Assembly: GCF_954871325.1 (NCBI RefSeq)
Contig: NC_088775.1
Coordinates: 49,143,561 to 49,207,560, forward strand
From: Gordionus sp. m RMFG-2023
Taxonomy: Eukaryota; Nematomorpha; Gordioida; Chordodea; Parachordodidae
DNA length: 64,000 bases
Direction: 5' to 3'
Numbering within the stretch: position 1 is the first letter of the stretch; every line of letters begins with the position of its first letter. The translations under genes were made by a program, and so were the position numbers. The notes below the pieces were generated by a model. That model was not told where the DNA came from. It saw only the letters and a program-made list of their open reading frames with translations, and searched no databases. This document shows positions 11,931 to 22,440 of the stretch, piece by piece.

Positions 11931-12155
11931 TAATTTTATAAAGTGGTTTTTAGAAAATTAAGATAAAAAAAAATGTAGTCGTACATATATATTTTTAAAG
12001 ATTTCCTTTAATTCATAAACTATAACATAAAAACAAAATATTTTAAATTTTATAAAGTGGCTTTTAGAAAATTAAGATCAAAAAAATGTAGTCGGACATA
12101 TATATTTTTAAAGATTTCTTCAAATTCATAAACTATAACATAAAATATTTTGGCA
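11931..12155. repeat. Tandem duplication of about 110 bp
   Basis: The block 'ttataaagtggtttttagaaaattaaga ... catatatatttttaaagatttc ... cataaactataacataaaa' occurs twice in direct succession with roughly 90-95% identity. It lies in the otherwise featureless middle of the foldback-like element. Confidence 0.75.
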
Positions 12156-13764
12156 TTATTAAACAAATCTCATTATTAAATACCACTAACAATATAAACA
12201 TACGATAATTTTCTAAATTATGTATTTTATCAAAGATCTGATAATGATAAAATTTTGACATGAGAAGAAAAATTGGAATCAAGTTTAATTCCTGAATTCT
12301 CTAGGAAAAAGTGGAATATTAATCCAGTTCACCAAGCTAACCCCATGGTTATCATATAACTCATCAAGCTCCTTTTGTTTTTCAACTAAGATTTTATCAA
12401 GCAAAACCATAGATTCGTAATACTAATTCCACTAGAATTTATCAGATACCTACCCAATTTCTTGATGTTACCTGCCATATTGCATTTTTTGTTTATTCCA
12501 CAAAGTAAGACACTTTTGGAAAGAACTTTGTGATATTATTTTATGTTATTAGCTAAAGCTAAAAAATTTCTGATGCCCATAATTAGGGGATACCGGTGTT
12601 ATAATGAACTCAGGGTTATAGTGAGAGTGGCTTTATTTTCTAGAGTATTAAACTCTAAGAGATAATTTTTTACCAAAACTATATACTTATATATTGCATA
12701 TGCGGCTATAATTTTTATTTCTATCGGACCGCTTGAAGAATTTTTATAATGCTTTATATCATTCGTACCTTCAATACACTTTTGCTATTTTTCAAAAATA
12801 AAGATTAATATACAATTTTACCACACAAAAATTATCTTATATAAAAGAAAAAATCCTATTTTATAGAATAACAATTTACCCGAACAAAATTGATAATATA
12901 ATTACTTCAAAATATGATCTTAATCAAAGTGGTGCTACTGGGGCTATTTTTATGGGGTTAGGTCGAACCCTTTTTTTGCTATTTTTTAAAAATTTGACAT
13001 GCAAAAAAAGCCAAGGAGAGACCAACTAAAAGAAAAAAAATCGAAAAATGTTATTATATGATAAATAATTGTTTGGTATACAAATAAATTATATCAAGCA
13101 TAACAATCAAGACTGCTTTCAATGTCAGTTATTAGTTACATGGCTTTGCAATTTATTGTTTTTTTATTTGCAATGATTGTGAATGTTTTAAATGATTTTA
13201 TATAACACTTTTATTTTAAATCATTAAATATATCCTAATAAAAAAATATATAACTTTCATATATGGAAAATTAAGCAGAGTTTATAATAGCCTCGACCAA
13301 GGGCTTGTTCGTCCCCGGGTAGGGTTCACTCGGTTACCAAAAAAAATTCCAGGAAAAATGATATTTTGAAAAAATTATTTGAGATGTATTTTTGAAATTT
13401 AAACATATAAAACTAATAGAGCTGAACAAAATGAGATATTTTTTATTAAAAATGATAAAGTACTTATAATTTTCTTAAGGTTTGCCTTTAGGGTTCGCCA
13501 TTACCCCGTTCTCCCCCCTACAAGTTTTCAATAAATTAAAAAGAAAAAACTTGATGTTTAATATTTAAAATGATTAGATGAAAAAGAGAAATCTATTTTA
13601 TTATTTAGAATCTTTTTTATATATTTTAAGTCAAAAAAAAAGCCTTAGCCTTAATTTCAATAAAAAAATGTTTTTAGAGCCAATCCCCATTTTAACTTAA
13701 TTTTCAGATTCAACTAAGTCAGTCGAAAAGTCGATAAATATAAAATTGTAACTTTCATGAAACT

Positions 13765-14155
13765 CCATTCGCGATATGATAATGCATTCGCTATAATGCA
13801 TTCGCTATAATGCATTCGCTATAATGCATTCGCTATAATGCATTCGCTATAATGCATTCGCTATAATGCATTCTCTATAATGCATTCGCTAGAATGGATT
13901 CGCTATAATGCATTCGCTATAATGCATTCGTAATAATGCATTCGCTATAATGTATTCGCGATAATTCATTCGCTATAATATTTTCGCTGTATTATATTCG
14001 CTATAATGCATTCGCGGTAATGCATTCGCTATATTATATTCGCGATAATGCATTCGCTGTAATGCATTCGCTATAATATCTTTTCGCGGTAATCGACATT
14101 TGCGATAATGCATTCGCGATAATACATTTCGCGCTAAAATTTTCGCGGTATTGAC
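13765..14155. repeat. Right array of the foldback-like element, inverted 14-bp monomer
   Basis: Six to seven almost identical copies of 'ataatgcattcgct' at 13785-13875, then more variable copies ending in the terminal TTTTCGCGGTATTGAC. The monomer is the complement of that in the left array. Copies near the inner edge are the most alike, which suggests recent unequal exchange or slippage there. Confidence 0.85.
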
Positions 14156-14466
14156 ATGTAACCAAAAATATAAATAGAATTAAATATTTTGATTTAGATT
14201 GTTTTTGAAGGTAAAATAAAAAAAAAACTTCAATTTAGAATGACCTTTTAAAGCAAAATGAAACATAAAAACTTTAACAATTGTTTTTAAATATTTTTAA
14301 CAGTTTAAAACTAATAGTTTTAAAAAGAAAAAACAATTTTTAAATATAAAAACTAAATTTTTGAATAAGTGACAGAAATTTGACTTATTAACAATTAAAA
14401 TTAATATTATAATTAATTTTGATTAATATTGTAATTTATTTAAATTAATTTTATATTACATTTTTG

Positions 14467-14660
14467 CCGGGGTGGCCTAGTGGGTTATGATGTAGGCTTG
14501 GAAACAGAAGGTCTCAGGTACGATCCTAGTAAAGAACGTAAAAATTTTCCGGGTTTTCTTCGATGACTGATGTGTAAAGACATATGGTAGTATGAGTTTC
14601 GGAGCTTAGAGATGACACCCCGGTCACCGACAGGCTTGGACAGCCGGGTGCTAAGGATAT
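14467..14660 (+). mobile_element. SINE-like block with tRNA-derived head
   Basis: The start reads 'ggggtggcctagtgggttat', which contains a perfect RNA polymerase III A box (TGGCCTAGTGGG fits TRGCNNAGYNGG). About 45 bases on, 'ggtacgatcct' is a near match to the B box (GGTTCGANTCC). The spacing fits a tRNA-like promoter, but the cloverleaf is poor, so this is not a working tRNA gene. The body that follows includes 'tttcggagcttagagatgac'. A near copy of that stretch occurs in reverse at 46760-46790, so it is a dispersed repeat. It may be an independent SINE or the 5' end of the LINE that follows without a visible boundary. Confidence 0.55.
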
Positions 14661-16425
14661 TTGCCCAATAAAGAAAAATGAAGGACACAAATGAAAATAT
14701 GAATATGAAAGCGGGCGTTCCCTCCAAGCGACGCACAGGGTGTAGACCTCCATCCTGCGAAAAGTAAAATAAAGGTCAAAGCAAAGAAGACAAGGTAAGC
14801 AAGTTTGAATATTGGTACACTTAAAGGTAAGACGAGAGAATTGGCATCAATGTTGAACAAGAGAAAAGTTGATAAAGCGTGCATACAAGAGATGAAATGG
14901 ATAGGTCAGAAGACTTTAATGATTGGAGATGGGTATAAATTGTACTATATGGAATTGTTAGCAACAGGAACGGTGTCGGCATCATCCTCAGTCAAGATCT
15001 CACCTCCTCAGTAGTAGAAGTCAACTCAACAGGATCTCTGATAGATTAATGAAGATAAAACTCTGCATTGGTCAATCAATACTACATTTCCTTTCAGTAT
15101 ATGCTCCTCAAACAGGTTGCAAAGAATAGGAGAAAGATGACTTGATGAAGATCTAATGGAAATTCATAAGGATGACCTAGTCATAATAGGTGGTGACTTA
15201 AATGTGCATGTGGGAAAAGCAGGAGATAGCTACAAATGGCATCATGGTGGTTTTAGATATGGAGAAAGAAATGATGAAGGAGAGCATGTACTGAAATTTG
15301 CGCAGCCTTCGACCTTGCCTTAACCAACACCTACTATAGGAAAAAAGACAATCATTTAATAACATATTAAAGTGGTACAAGGAAAACACAGATAGATTAC
15401 ATGCTAATCTCTCGCAGAAGATTAAAAGATATAATAGACTGCAAAGTCATCTCAGGGGAAGATATAGCCGCGCTACACTAGCTACTAGTCATGGATTTAC
15501 ACATCTCAAATAAATCCACTCAAAATAAGATAAACCATACATAATGGGGTAAATTAAAAATAATGACAGATGCCTTTGCAATCAATGCAAACATTGAAAC
15601 AATAGATTCCTCACATTTCAGTGAAAAAATGTGGACAGACCTTTTATCCAAATTAATAGACACTGCCAAATCGACACTAGGCTTGACAAGGGGAAGCAAC
15701 AAATCATACAAAGAACTATGGTGGTGGAATGAAGAGGTACAAACCACTATAAAGGAGAAAAAAGCCCTATATAAAATATGGTTCAAATCCAAAAACTCAG
15801 ATGACAAGTAGCTACAAAGGCGGTGGCTAGGGCCAAAGCTATGGCATACGATGACATGTATGAAGAACTACATACCAAAGAAGGGCAAAATAAAATATAC
15901 AGATTAGCCATACTATCCACTATGGCTTATTGAAAAGCGTGATGCACATATACTACATTTTACAGTCGACTCTGAATGCTGCTTTATCATATTTTTGTTC
16001 CCAACTTTTATTATAAACTTACCTTATATATTTTCCTCTTTTTGGTTTGTTTATATTTCAATTTTTCATCTTAAGAATGAGCTCCGAAAGTAATCAAAAA
16101 TAAAGATGGGAAATTGATAATAAAGGAAAAAGAAATAATGAATAGATGGAAAGAATATTTTCAGGAGCTTCTCAACTTTAATCCCCACATACTACATCTA
16201 GATGAATACTCCCCATATCAAAACCTTGTACAAACAATAACAGAACAAGAAATAATCACATGCTTCAAGCATATGAAAAACAACAAAGCTAGGGGTCCAG
16301 ATGAATAGAAACCTTAAAGCATTAGGAGAGGATGGAATACATCTCCTCACAAATCTGTACAATAAAATACTGGGAAATGAAGAGATCCCTCAAAAATGGA
16401 GGCAAAGCTATCATCTTCGACTACC
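14660..16425 (+). mobile_element. APE-type LINE, endonuclease and start of reverse transcriptase, decayed
   Basis: The copy reads on the plus strand, with a probable leader at 14660-14800 ('gcgggcgttccctccaagcg' is in it), then the coding part. It stops near 16425 in the early reverse transcriptase, where a minus-strand retroelement tail begins. That tail is itself split by the hAT at 16517. The stretch 15930-16085 has no family resemblance and may be a small insertion. Confidence 0.7.
14805..16410 (+). pseudogene. LINE ORF2 relic: AP endonuclease plus RT N-terminus
   Basis: The endonuclease of this family nicks the target and primes reverse transcription. Seen in order: 'NIGTLKGKTRELASMLNKRK', 'ACIQEMKWIGQKT' (the catalytic QE-K/TKW block), 'VIIGGDLNVHVGKAG' (the GDFN block with the catalytic Asp/Asn), 'GTRKTQIDYMLISRR' (the catalytic IDY block). 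Around 15560-15810 comes 'TRGSNKSYKELWWWNEEVQ', the linker usually followed by the RT. At 16114-16308 'IMNRWKEYFQELLN' and 'KNNKARGPDE' mark the RT start, and 'EEIPQKWRQSY' follows. Several stops and frameshifts break it. The style resembles the CFDP2-like/RTE group; the clade is an inference. Confidence 0.75.
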
Positions 16426-16949
16426 ATTGAAGCTGATGTAATCCGCTTCTATGACCAACCTTTGTCGAAGAAAAAACCCCTCTCTAGGTCCATCTGAGAG
16501 TTTGATGATTTGTGACCAGGGTTGTCATGTCAAAATTTTCAAATTGCAGGAGAAATTTAGTATTTTGTGGCAGAAATATGAAAATTGCGGTAGAAATAAA
16601 AAAATTGCTAAAAATAATTTTTTGATGGCCAATTGACTTAATTATCCGTCAATTATTTTTTATAATTAGTTTATATAAATGCAAAGTCGGTAAATATTTT
16701 TCAAAATAAAATAACATATTGATTTATAAATATATTAATTTATAAAAAAAACCACCGATATTTTTTAAATATAAAAGAATGTAAAGATAAAATTTGATAA
16801 AAAAACCAAACGATTTTAATTTTACAATATTTTACGCGAATATACCGCAAGACCGCAATTGGAAATCTACCATGTGTATGTTTAACATTATAGGGCTAGG
16901 TGCTTAATTATCACGTATCACGTTTAAATACATAATAAGGTACTCCAAA

Positions 16950-17330
16950 AATAAGAAATAATACAAAACCTTTAAAAAAATATTTCTTAAATATAGATTA
17001 TAAAAGCTATCCTAACATTTTGAAAATTTGTTTTCAATAATGAATGGCAGAGGTATATTTAAGAATGATTTCACATGTAGGAAATCTACTACATGCTGTT
17101 AATGTGCAGTTGCAATCGGAATAATCTTAACAAAGATTCATAAAATTATGCGCTGCAGATGTGTTCATCTTTACAATTAAAAATTGACAATAAATTTTAT
17201 GATGCCATTGCTAAAACTATATAAAAATGTTCAAATATTTTAAAAATACCGATAGACATTGATGTCTTGTTTGAAGAGATTGTAATGCTCTCTATTTTTT
17301 ATTTACAATGTAAAAAATATATTTATTTAT
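16950..17330 (+). pseudogene. hAT copy A, second transposase (rightward, internally deleted)
   Basis: The N-terminal side joins directly ('ctccaaaaataagaaataat' then 'caaaacctttaaaaaaatat') to the C-terminal half, so roughly 1.2 kb of the gene is missing. What remains reads 'PLKKYF', 'MAEVYLRMISHVGNLLHAVN' with 'VQLQSE' after it, and 'DIDVLFEEIVMLSIFY', all matching blocks of the main gene on the other strand. The left flank up to 16517 matches the minus-strand side of copy BC at 51560-51870 in detail. This arm therefore belongs to the element and is not a later insertion. Confidence 0.75.
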
Positions 17331-18834
17331 GCGAATGTATAAATAAGATTATATAAAATGTAAAATAAATATGGAAAATTAAATAGTTAAATGTTAATTA
17401 TATTTTATTTGAGATTTAAATAATGGAACTAAACGTTTACCGTCGTTATTGAGGTATTTATAAAATTCCTGGCATGACATATTATAAATTTGTTTAACCA
17501 TTAGCTCGGCCTCTAATGTAAAGCAATCCGATTTCTCTCCTTTTTCCAGGCAGTCCTCATCAGGTTAAAAATGCGCTCGGCTGAGGCATTAGAATGAGGT
17601 AAGGAGAAGACATACTCGCATATTTTTTCCAGGCATAGGGATTTATTGTTATTACAAAAAAATTCTACCCATTTCTCCTCTGCTTTTAGACCATCTAACT
17701 TTAAGTATTCTGGCGAATCATAAAAAATAGAGTGAATTACAATCTCCTCAAACAAGATATCAATGTCTTTCAGTATTTTTAATATATTTATTAAATTACA
17801 AAAACCATTAATTGATGGTTTCTGTTCCAAGGTCATAATATTTAAACATTTGTAAATAGAGTTATTAAAATCAAATTTTGATTGTAAATATTCTAAAATT
17901 GTCTTAATAAAAATATCTGCTTATATTAATTAGAGTATTATTTGAACATTTTAATATAATATTTTTAGCAATAGCACCATAAAATTTATTATCAATATTT
18001 AACTGTAGAGATGAACAGAGCTGTAGCATGATTTTGTGAATCTTTATTAATAAATAATATTCTGATTGCAACTGAATATTAACTGCATGAAATAGATTTC
18101 CTACATGTGAAACTAATCCCAAATATGCTTCTGCTATTTCATACTCGAAATAATTTTTCAAAATTTTAGGACATCTTTTAAAATCTTTATTTAGAAGTAT
18201 TTTTTAAGGGTTTGTAAAATTTTAAAATTCTATCGATGGCAGGTATTAATGGTAACCATTCAGTGGCGTAGCCATAATTGATCCATGGGAGGGGGGGGGG
18301 GTTAAATTTTTTTTGAGAGGGGTGGTTCGCCCCCAAGCCGCATTTTAAAAATTTGCCAATTTTGTGCTTTATTGGTGTCTAACCACTATAGTAGCCAGCA
18401 TAAATGAAAAAAATATTAGCAAAATTTTGGCCAAATTTGTGATTAATACGCGACTGAAAGCATTATTCTGAAAAGTAAATCAATTCAATCCATTCGGTGT
18501 AGAAAGAAGAATAAAATCTCACCCCAAACCTCCCATTTTTTATGATCACCCAATATATTCTTAAAAATAATTATTTTAATTAAATTTTTGCATATAACAA
18601 AATTTTGCAGAGAATTTCATTATAGATTTTATTTATTATTTATACAATAAGATAAATTTCAAAATGTATAAATTTTATACAGATTATTATTAAAAATTTA
18701 TTCTAAATAACTATATTTAAAAAAAATAGAATACAATAAAATATGAGTAATTCTTGTGCTGTATTTATCTAATTTATCAATTATAATATAATTAATACAA
18801 ATGAGTATATTAATAAAACATAAATAATTCTTAT

Positions 18835-19181
18835 TAGAGATCAACAAAATAAGGAAAATCGGAATCGGGCTGGGTCGGGTCTAATATTTTTTAAAAAAAT
18901 TCGGGTCGGGGTGGATGGGGCCTTGGAAATTTTTTAAAATATATCTAAATATATCAATTTTATGTTAAATTTTTTATGTAAAATAAAAATATTTGATTTT
19001 ATTTATAAAAACTAGACGCCATATAACATATATCTTTTATTTTGAGTAATTATAAAAATGAATTTCTATATTTAAATAAATTCGGGTTCGGCCTACTAAA
19101 CTTTTTAAAAAAAAATCGGACTTTTTTAAAATAATTTCGGGAAGGACCGGGCTTAAAATTTAGGCCCGATGCAGATCATTA
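18835..19181. mobile_element. GC-rich hAT MITE (TAGAGATC family), copy 1
   Basis: It begins TAGAGATCAACAAAAT and ends ATGCAGATCATTA, an imperfect inverted pair. The flanks 'attcttat' and 'attcatag' agree at six of eight bases. Subterminal blocks such as 'cgggctgggtcgggtctaat' alternate with 'ttttttaaaaaaat'. It is clearly homologous to the better-preserved copy at 29250-29663. This makes a third level of nesting: hAT A, then ZMYM-type hAT, then this MITE. Confidence 0.75.
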
Positions 19182-19329
19182 ATTCATAGTGCAAATGCAA
19201 TATTTTTATTAAAAATAGTATAATATATAATATTATGACTAAGAATTCATTAAAATTACGTTTTGAATATAAAAATTTTATGACTAAGATCATATTATAA
19301 TAATATAGCAATTTTATAATTTGAATTTA

Positions 19330-19940
19330 TAAAGAGAGGTCTACTTTTCTCTGAGATTTGACTAATTCATCTAGAATCAAATTTTTATCTAGAATAATCT
19401 CATAAATATTTAGTATTGCGAATCCATTTAAAAGGCTTTCACCTGTGCTATTTTTTAAATAGGTTTTTAACCTTTTCAAAGTTGAAAAAGACCTTTCATT
19501 AGTGCAAGTGCTAATCGTAAGGTAGCTAAGATAAAAAGCAATGTTATGATATTAGGTAGGGAATCTAAAGCGCAATTATACATGGAGGCCTGCAAGCATA
19601 TTTTGGTTTCAAAGAGTACTCTATTCTGTCAAAAATTTTATACTAAAATTCGACATCACAAAGTAAGTTATCATACGATCCTGAGAATTTATCAGAATAA
19701 AACTCTGAGATTTTCTTAATATCCTCTCGCGTTTCAAGTGTATTAGACTCAAACGGCAAAAGAAAATAAAAGCTGTTTAAAATAAAATTGTGACTAATAA
19801 ATCTTTCCTTTAATTGAAATAAAAATATTTATTTTATAAAAATCCTCAATCGTAGATGCATCAATATTTAAGCGATTGGACTATCTAGAAACTACTCTAG
19901 GTTTAAATTTTTATTCCCAAACACATTAGCGATCACCTTT
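19330..19940 (-). pseudogene. ZMYM1-like hAT transposase, C-terminal relic
   Basis: On the minus strand the blocks are 'LPFESNTLETREDIKKISEF' with 'YSDKFSG' after it (near 19660-19770), and 'NERSFSTLKRLKTYLKNSTG' followed by 'SLLNGFAILNIYEIILD' (near 19350-19510). The second is the signature end of ZMYM1-like hAT transposases (NERSFSxLKRLKTYLRSTMxxxRLNGLALLxIH). Frameshifts are present and the N-terminal zinc finger and catalytic half are missing, so the copy is internally deleted. Its position inside CAGTGGCGTA ends confirms the element type. Confidence 0.8.
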
Positions 19941-22010
19941 ATTTTCTCATTATATTTCCTAAATTAAATGATTTTTCTTTTATTTAAAAATTATAAAAAA
20001 TTAATTAAAATTTTTAAAACTATCTAATTAGTTTAACGATATAAATTAAATATATTTCATTTTCATTTTCATATCGTATATAATTGTATTTATAAATTGA
20101 AACCATTTATTAAATAAAATTATTTGCAATAAGAAAAAAATTTTAAAAAAAATTATAATTAAAAAATTATTAAAAATTTTTTTTTTAAATTAAAAAATTA
20201 TTAAAAAATTTTTTTTTCGGGGTTATGGGGAGGGGTTTAACCCCCAATACCCCCCCCCCCTTCTCTACGCCACTGTAACCACCTGATAGGTACATATCGC
20301 AACAACTCATACCATTTTAAGTCAGACCACTCCACCAACTCTTTTAATTCATTGATGAACTAAATTCTTTAAAACATTTCATCACAATTATTTCGACATC
20401 TACAGATAGTACAATCATTGCCTTCTTGCAAGAATTATGTAGTATATGGCATATACAGCCAATTAGTATTAATTCTTTATTGTGCTGCCTCAATTCGGTA
20501 AATACACTTTGGTTTTTGCCAAAATTTACAGAGACATTATCAGTGCAGAAAGCTGACATGCAAATCATTGATAACCCTGAATCAGCTCTATTTACCATTG
20601 TGTGGTTAGCTACGTTGGATTTGTCACTATCGAGGAAAAAAATTTTGACAGTTTTATTGAAATGTTTTTATTCTTGTTGAAATAGTGAAGGATCAAGGGA
20701 AATGTTTTAATATTTCCCTTATTAGATGCATCTGTTGTAATTGCATATGGATTCCCATCTTTAAAATCGTTTATAATTGACCTCTAGGATTCAGGTACTA
20801 AAACACTTGTGATAGCCTTGCTCATTTTTGTTCTACCACAAGTAAGATTTGCACTTATATTTGAGTCGTTAAATATCATGGGAAAGATTCGACCCACATT
20901 GTGATGATATAGCTCTGTGAATGTTGAACTACATGATAGTTGTATACGATTCGCAATTGTAGTTGCATCTGTTTTATTTATTATTTTTGGAGAATATTTT
21001 TGTATTGCAATCGATGTTGATATACTCCCCTGTACTGACTTATATGAATGGAATGATGTTGATTTATTATAGGATAAAAATAAAACAGGATAGAAAAAAT
21101 TTACAAAACTAAACATGTTTTTCGAATAAATATTTAAAATTTATTTTAAAAATATAAAAATAATCAATTAATGTCTCTCAAAATTATTATTTATATATTG
21201 AAAATGTTTAAAACTTAAAAAAAAATTGCTGGAGAAATTAAAAAATTGAGGTAGATTTTTGCGGGAGATTTCCAATTGCGTAGTTTTATGGGAGAGAGAT
21301 GTCTGCGTGTAAACTAAAAAATTGCGGGAGTCTCTCGCTGATAGGGGGAGACATGGCAACCCTGTTTGTGACCCTAAATTTTTGAAGAATGCTAGGGAAA
21401 GTTTGCCGAAAGTGGCAGGTGTGGTTAAAATGATAGGAATGAAACAAGTCATTTAAAATTTCTGTGTATTAAGAGATTTTATGTTCTTCCTACTGGTCAT
21501 TGATGTTGAGGACTTGGTTAGATGGAGCCAAGGAGTTAATCCCATACCAATAATTTGCCTCTCCCCCACGTGAGTGATCCCATCAGGACGTTTACTATCT
21601 TATCTAAAAAGAGCCTGGAGTTCTAGTATGGATCATATTTGAGCTGATTTCTAGGCACGTTGAATGATTGATTTACATTGCGTTGATGAATCGACCATTG
21701 TAGGAGCGACAATGTAAACTATGTCTTCCATTCATGACAACGGGCGAGTTACAATCTGAACAAAGGTGGGTAATGAAGCAGTTTAGACGAATGCCGATGA
21801 CTGGCAAGTTCGTTGTTGGAAAGTTGAAATTGAAGATCGACAGAAGGAATGACCTCGAGAAATTCATGTCCAGTACCATTGAGGAGGGAAGAGAGTAGGG
21901 TGTGGTCAGTAGATTGCATGCTAGATAAGAGTGTTTCAACCAACTACCAGCGCGTCCCAATCCTTCTGTTATGGGTTGTGGTGGGATGAGAATCAACATT
22001 GATCCGTGTT

Positions 22011-22440
22011 TTCCAAATATTTACGCCTCAATTAAGGAAAAGTTTTCTTTGAATAATTGGTGTTGTTTATTTGCTTTGACAAGAGGCTATTCGATATGAA
22101 AGAGGATATTGCTCCAATTAAATGATGTGTTAATAAATTTTAAACAACCTTATTCATTTACGGTATTTTTAAATTTTTTAAAATTTATTCTCAAAGAATT
22201 CTATTGGAGTGTTAATAAATTTTAAACAATTAAATTCATCTACGCCATTTATTTTAAATTAACTTAAAAATTGTTAAACAAAGATGTAGGGCAGTTTTTG
22301 TAAACTTATTAAAGCCATTTTATAATTTATATATGCTAATCATTTATTTTTTGTTCAGATTTATTATTACTAATGAAATGCATATTATAAATGAAATTAA
22401 ATTTATATATCTGTCTTTTAATTCTATGAAATCATTGCTA
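22011..22440. repeat. Non-coding stretch with an imperfect direct duplication
   Basis: The block 'gtgttaataaattttaaacaa' and the following 30-40 bases occur twice, near 22130-22180 and 22205-22255, with small changes. Nothing else is recognised between the retroelement tail and the BED hAT. Confidence 0.5.

Larger units (their letters stand above)
9700..14155. mobile_element. Foldback-like element with tandem-repeat inverted ends
   Basis: The left end reads GTCAATACCGCGAAA and the right end reads TTTTCGCGGTATTGAC, an exact inverted match of 13 bases before divergence. Directly inside each end lies an array of short repeats, 'gcgaatgcatta' on the left and its complement 'taatgcattcgc' on the right. 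This layout, long inverted repeats built from tandem short repeats, is known for Drosophila FB and Galileo elements. The 3.6-kb middle (10160-13765) is AT-rich with no frame I can assign; the longest open frame, 11177-11386, resembles nothing known. No target duplication was found. An alternative is two independent arrays that happen to be inverted, but the shared terminal 13-mer argues against it. Confidence 0.6.
18261..20275. mobile_element. ZMYM1-type hAT element inserted in hAT copy A
   Basis: The left end is CAGTGGCGTAGCCA followed by a G run, the right end a C run followed by CTCTACGCCACTG. The flanks are 'taaccatt' (18253-18260) and 'taaccacc' (20276-20283), an 8-bp duplication with two changes. 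CAGTGGCGTA ends next to homopolymer G runs are well known for hAT elements with a ZMYM1-like transposase. A decayed transposase C-terminus lies inside on the minus strand, and a smaller MITE (18835-19181) sits in its left half. Confidence 0.85.
17400..21150 (-). pseudogene. hAT copy A, main transposase (leftward)
   Basis: Minus-strand frames give a nearly complete hAT transposase in order: 'SFHSYKSVQGSISTSIAIQK' and 'HHNVGRIFPMIFNDSNISAN', 'LTCGRTKMSKAITSVLVPES' (20784-21116), 'GNPYAITTDAS', 'MSAFCTDNVSVNFGKNQSVF' and 'LIGCICHILHNSCKKA' (20344-20598), then after the inserted ZMYM element 'FEYEIAEAYLGLVSHVGNLF' (17904-18161) and 'VFSLPHSNASAERIFNLMRT' (17513-17836). The last is the hAT dimerisation helix. 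The TDAS and SADN-like blocks carry the expected acidic catalytic residues. It has several frameshifts and one large insertion, so it is dead. It resembles transposase genes common in aphids and cnidarians. Confidence 0.85.
16517..21364. mobile_element. hAT element, copy A, with two transposase genes tail to tail
   Basis: The left end is CAGGGTTGTCATGTC and the right end GACATGGCAACCCTG. The flanks are 'tttgtgac' on both sides (16509-16516 and 21365-21372), an exact 8-bp target duplication. Inside, the main transposase gene reads leftward from the right end, and a second, internally deleted transposase copy reads rightward from the left end; they meet near 17320-17400. The subterminal regions carry repeated 'aattgcgg' and 'gaaattt' motifs at both ends. 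A ZMYM-type hAT (18261-20275) is inserted in the main gene. The same dimer layout is found in copy BC (37763-51870). Confidence 0.9.
16430..22010 (-). pseudogene. Non-LTR retroelement tail (a), split by a hAT insertion
   Basis: On the minus strand 21373-22010 gives the C-terminal part of a reverse-transcriptase protein family common in invertebrates: a block ending 'SNNELASHRHSSKLLHYPPL', a Cys-His knuckle ('CSDCNSPVVMNGRHSLHC'), a block ending 'GKLLVWD', and 'FIPIILTTPATFGKLSLAFF'. In complete relatives the last blocks read KRPDG...W-D-x-T and HFxPVAVETxGxxG. The tail resumes at 16516-16430 ('MDLERGFFFDKGW') on the other side of the hAT element at 16517-21364. Stops and shifts are frequent. 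The downstream blocks could be a restriction-like endonuclease, as in R2-type LINEs; that is inference. Related tails lie at 31480-32070 and 55925-56460. Confidence 0.6.

Noticed and set aside
14467-14540. A functional tRNA gene
   Set aside because: The A and B boxes fit, but acceptor and anticodon stems do not pair well, and part of the adjoining body recurs elsewhere in the window.
14485-14884. Three overlapping minus-strand frames near the SINE/LINE junction
   Set aside because: They lie antisense to the tRNA-like block and LINE leader, are less AT-rich by base composition alone, and show no motif.
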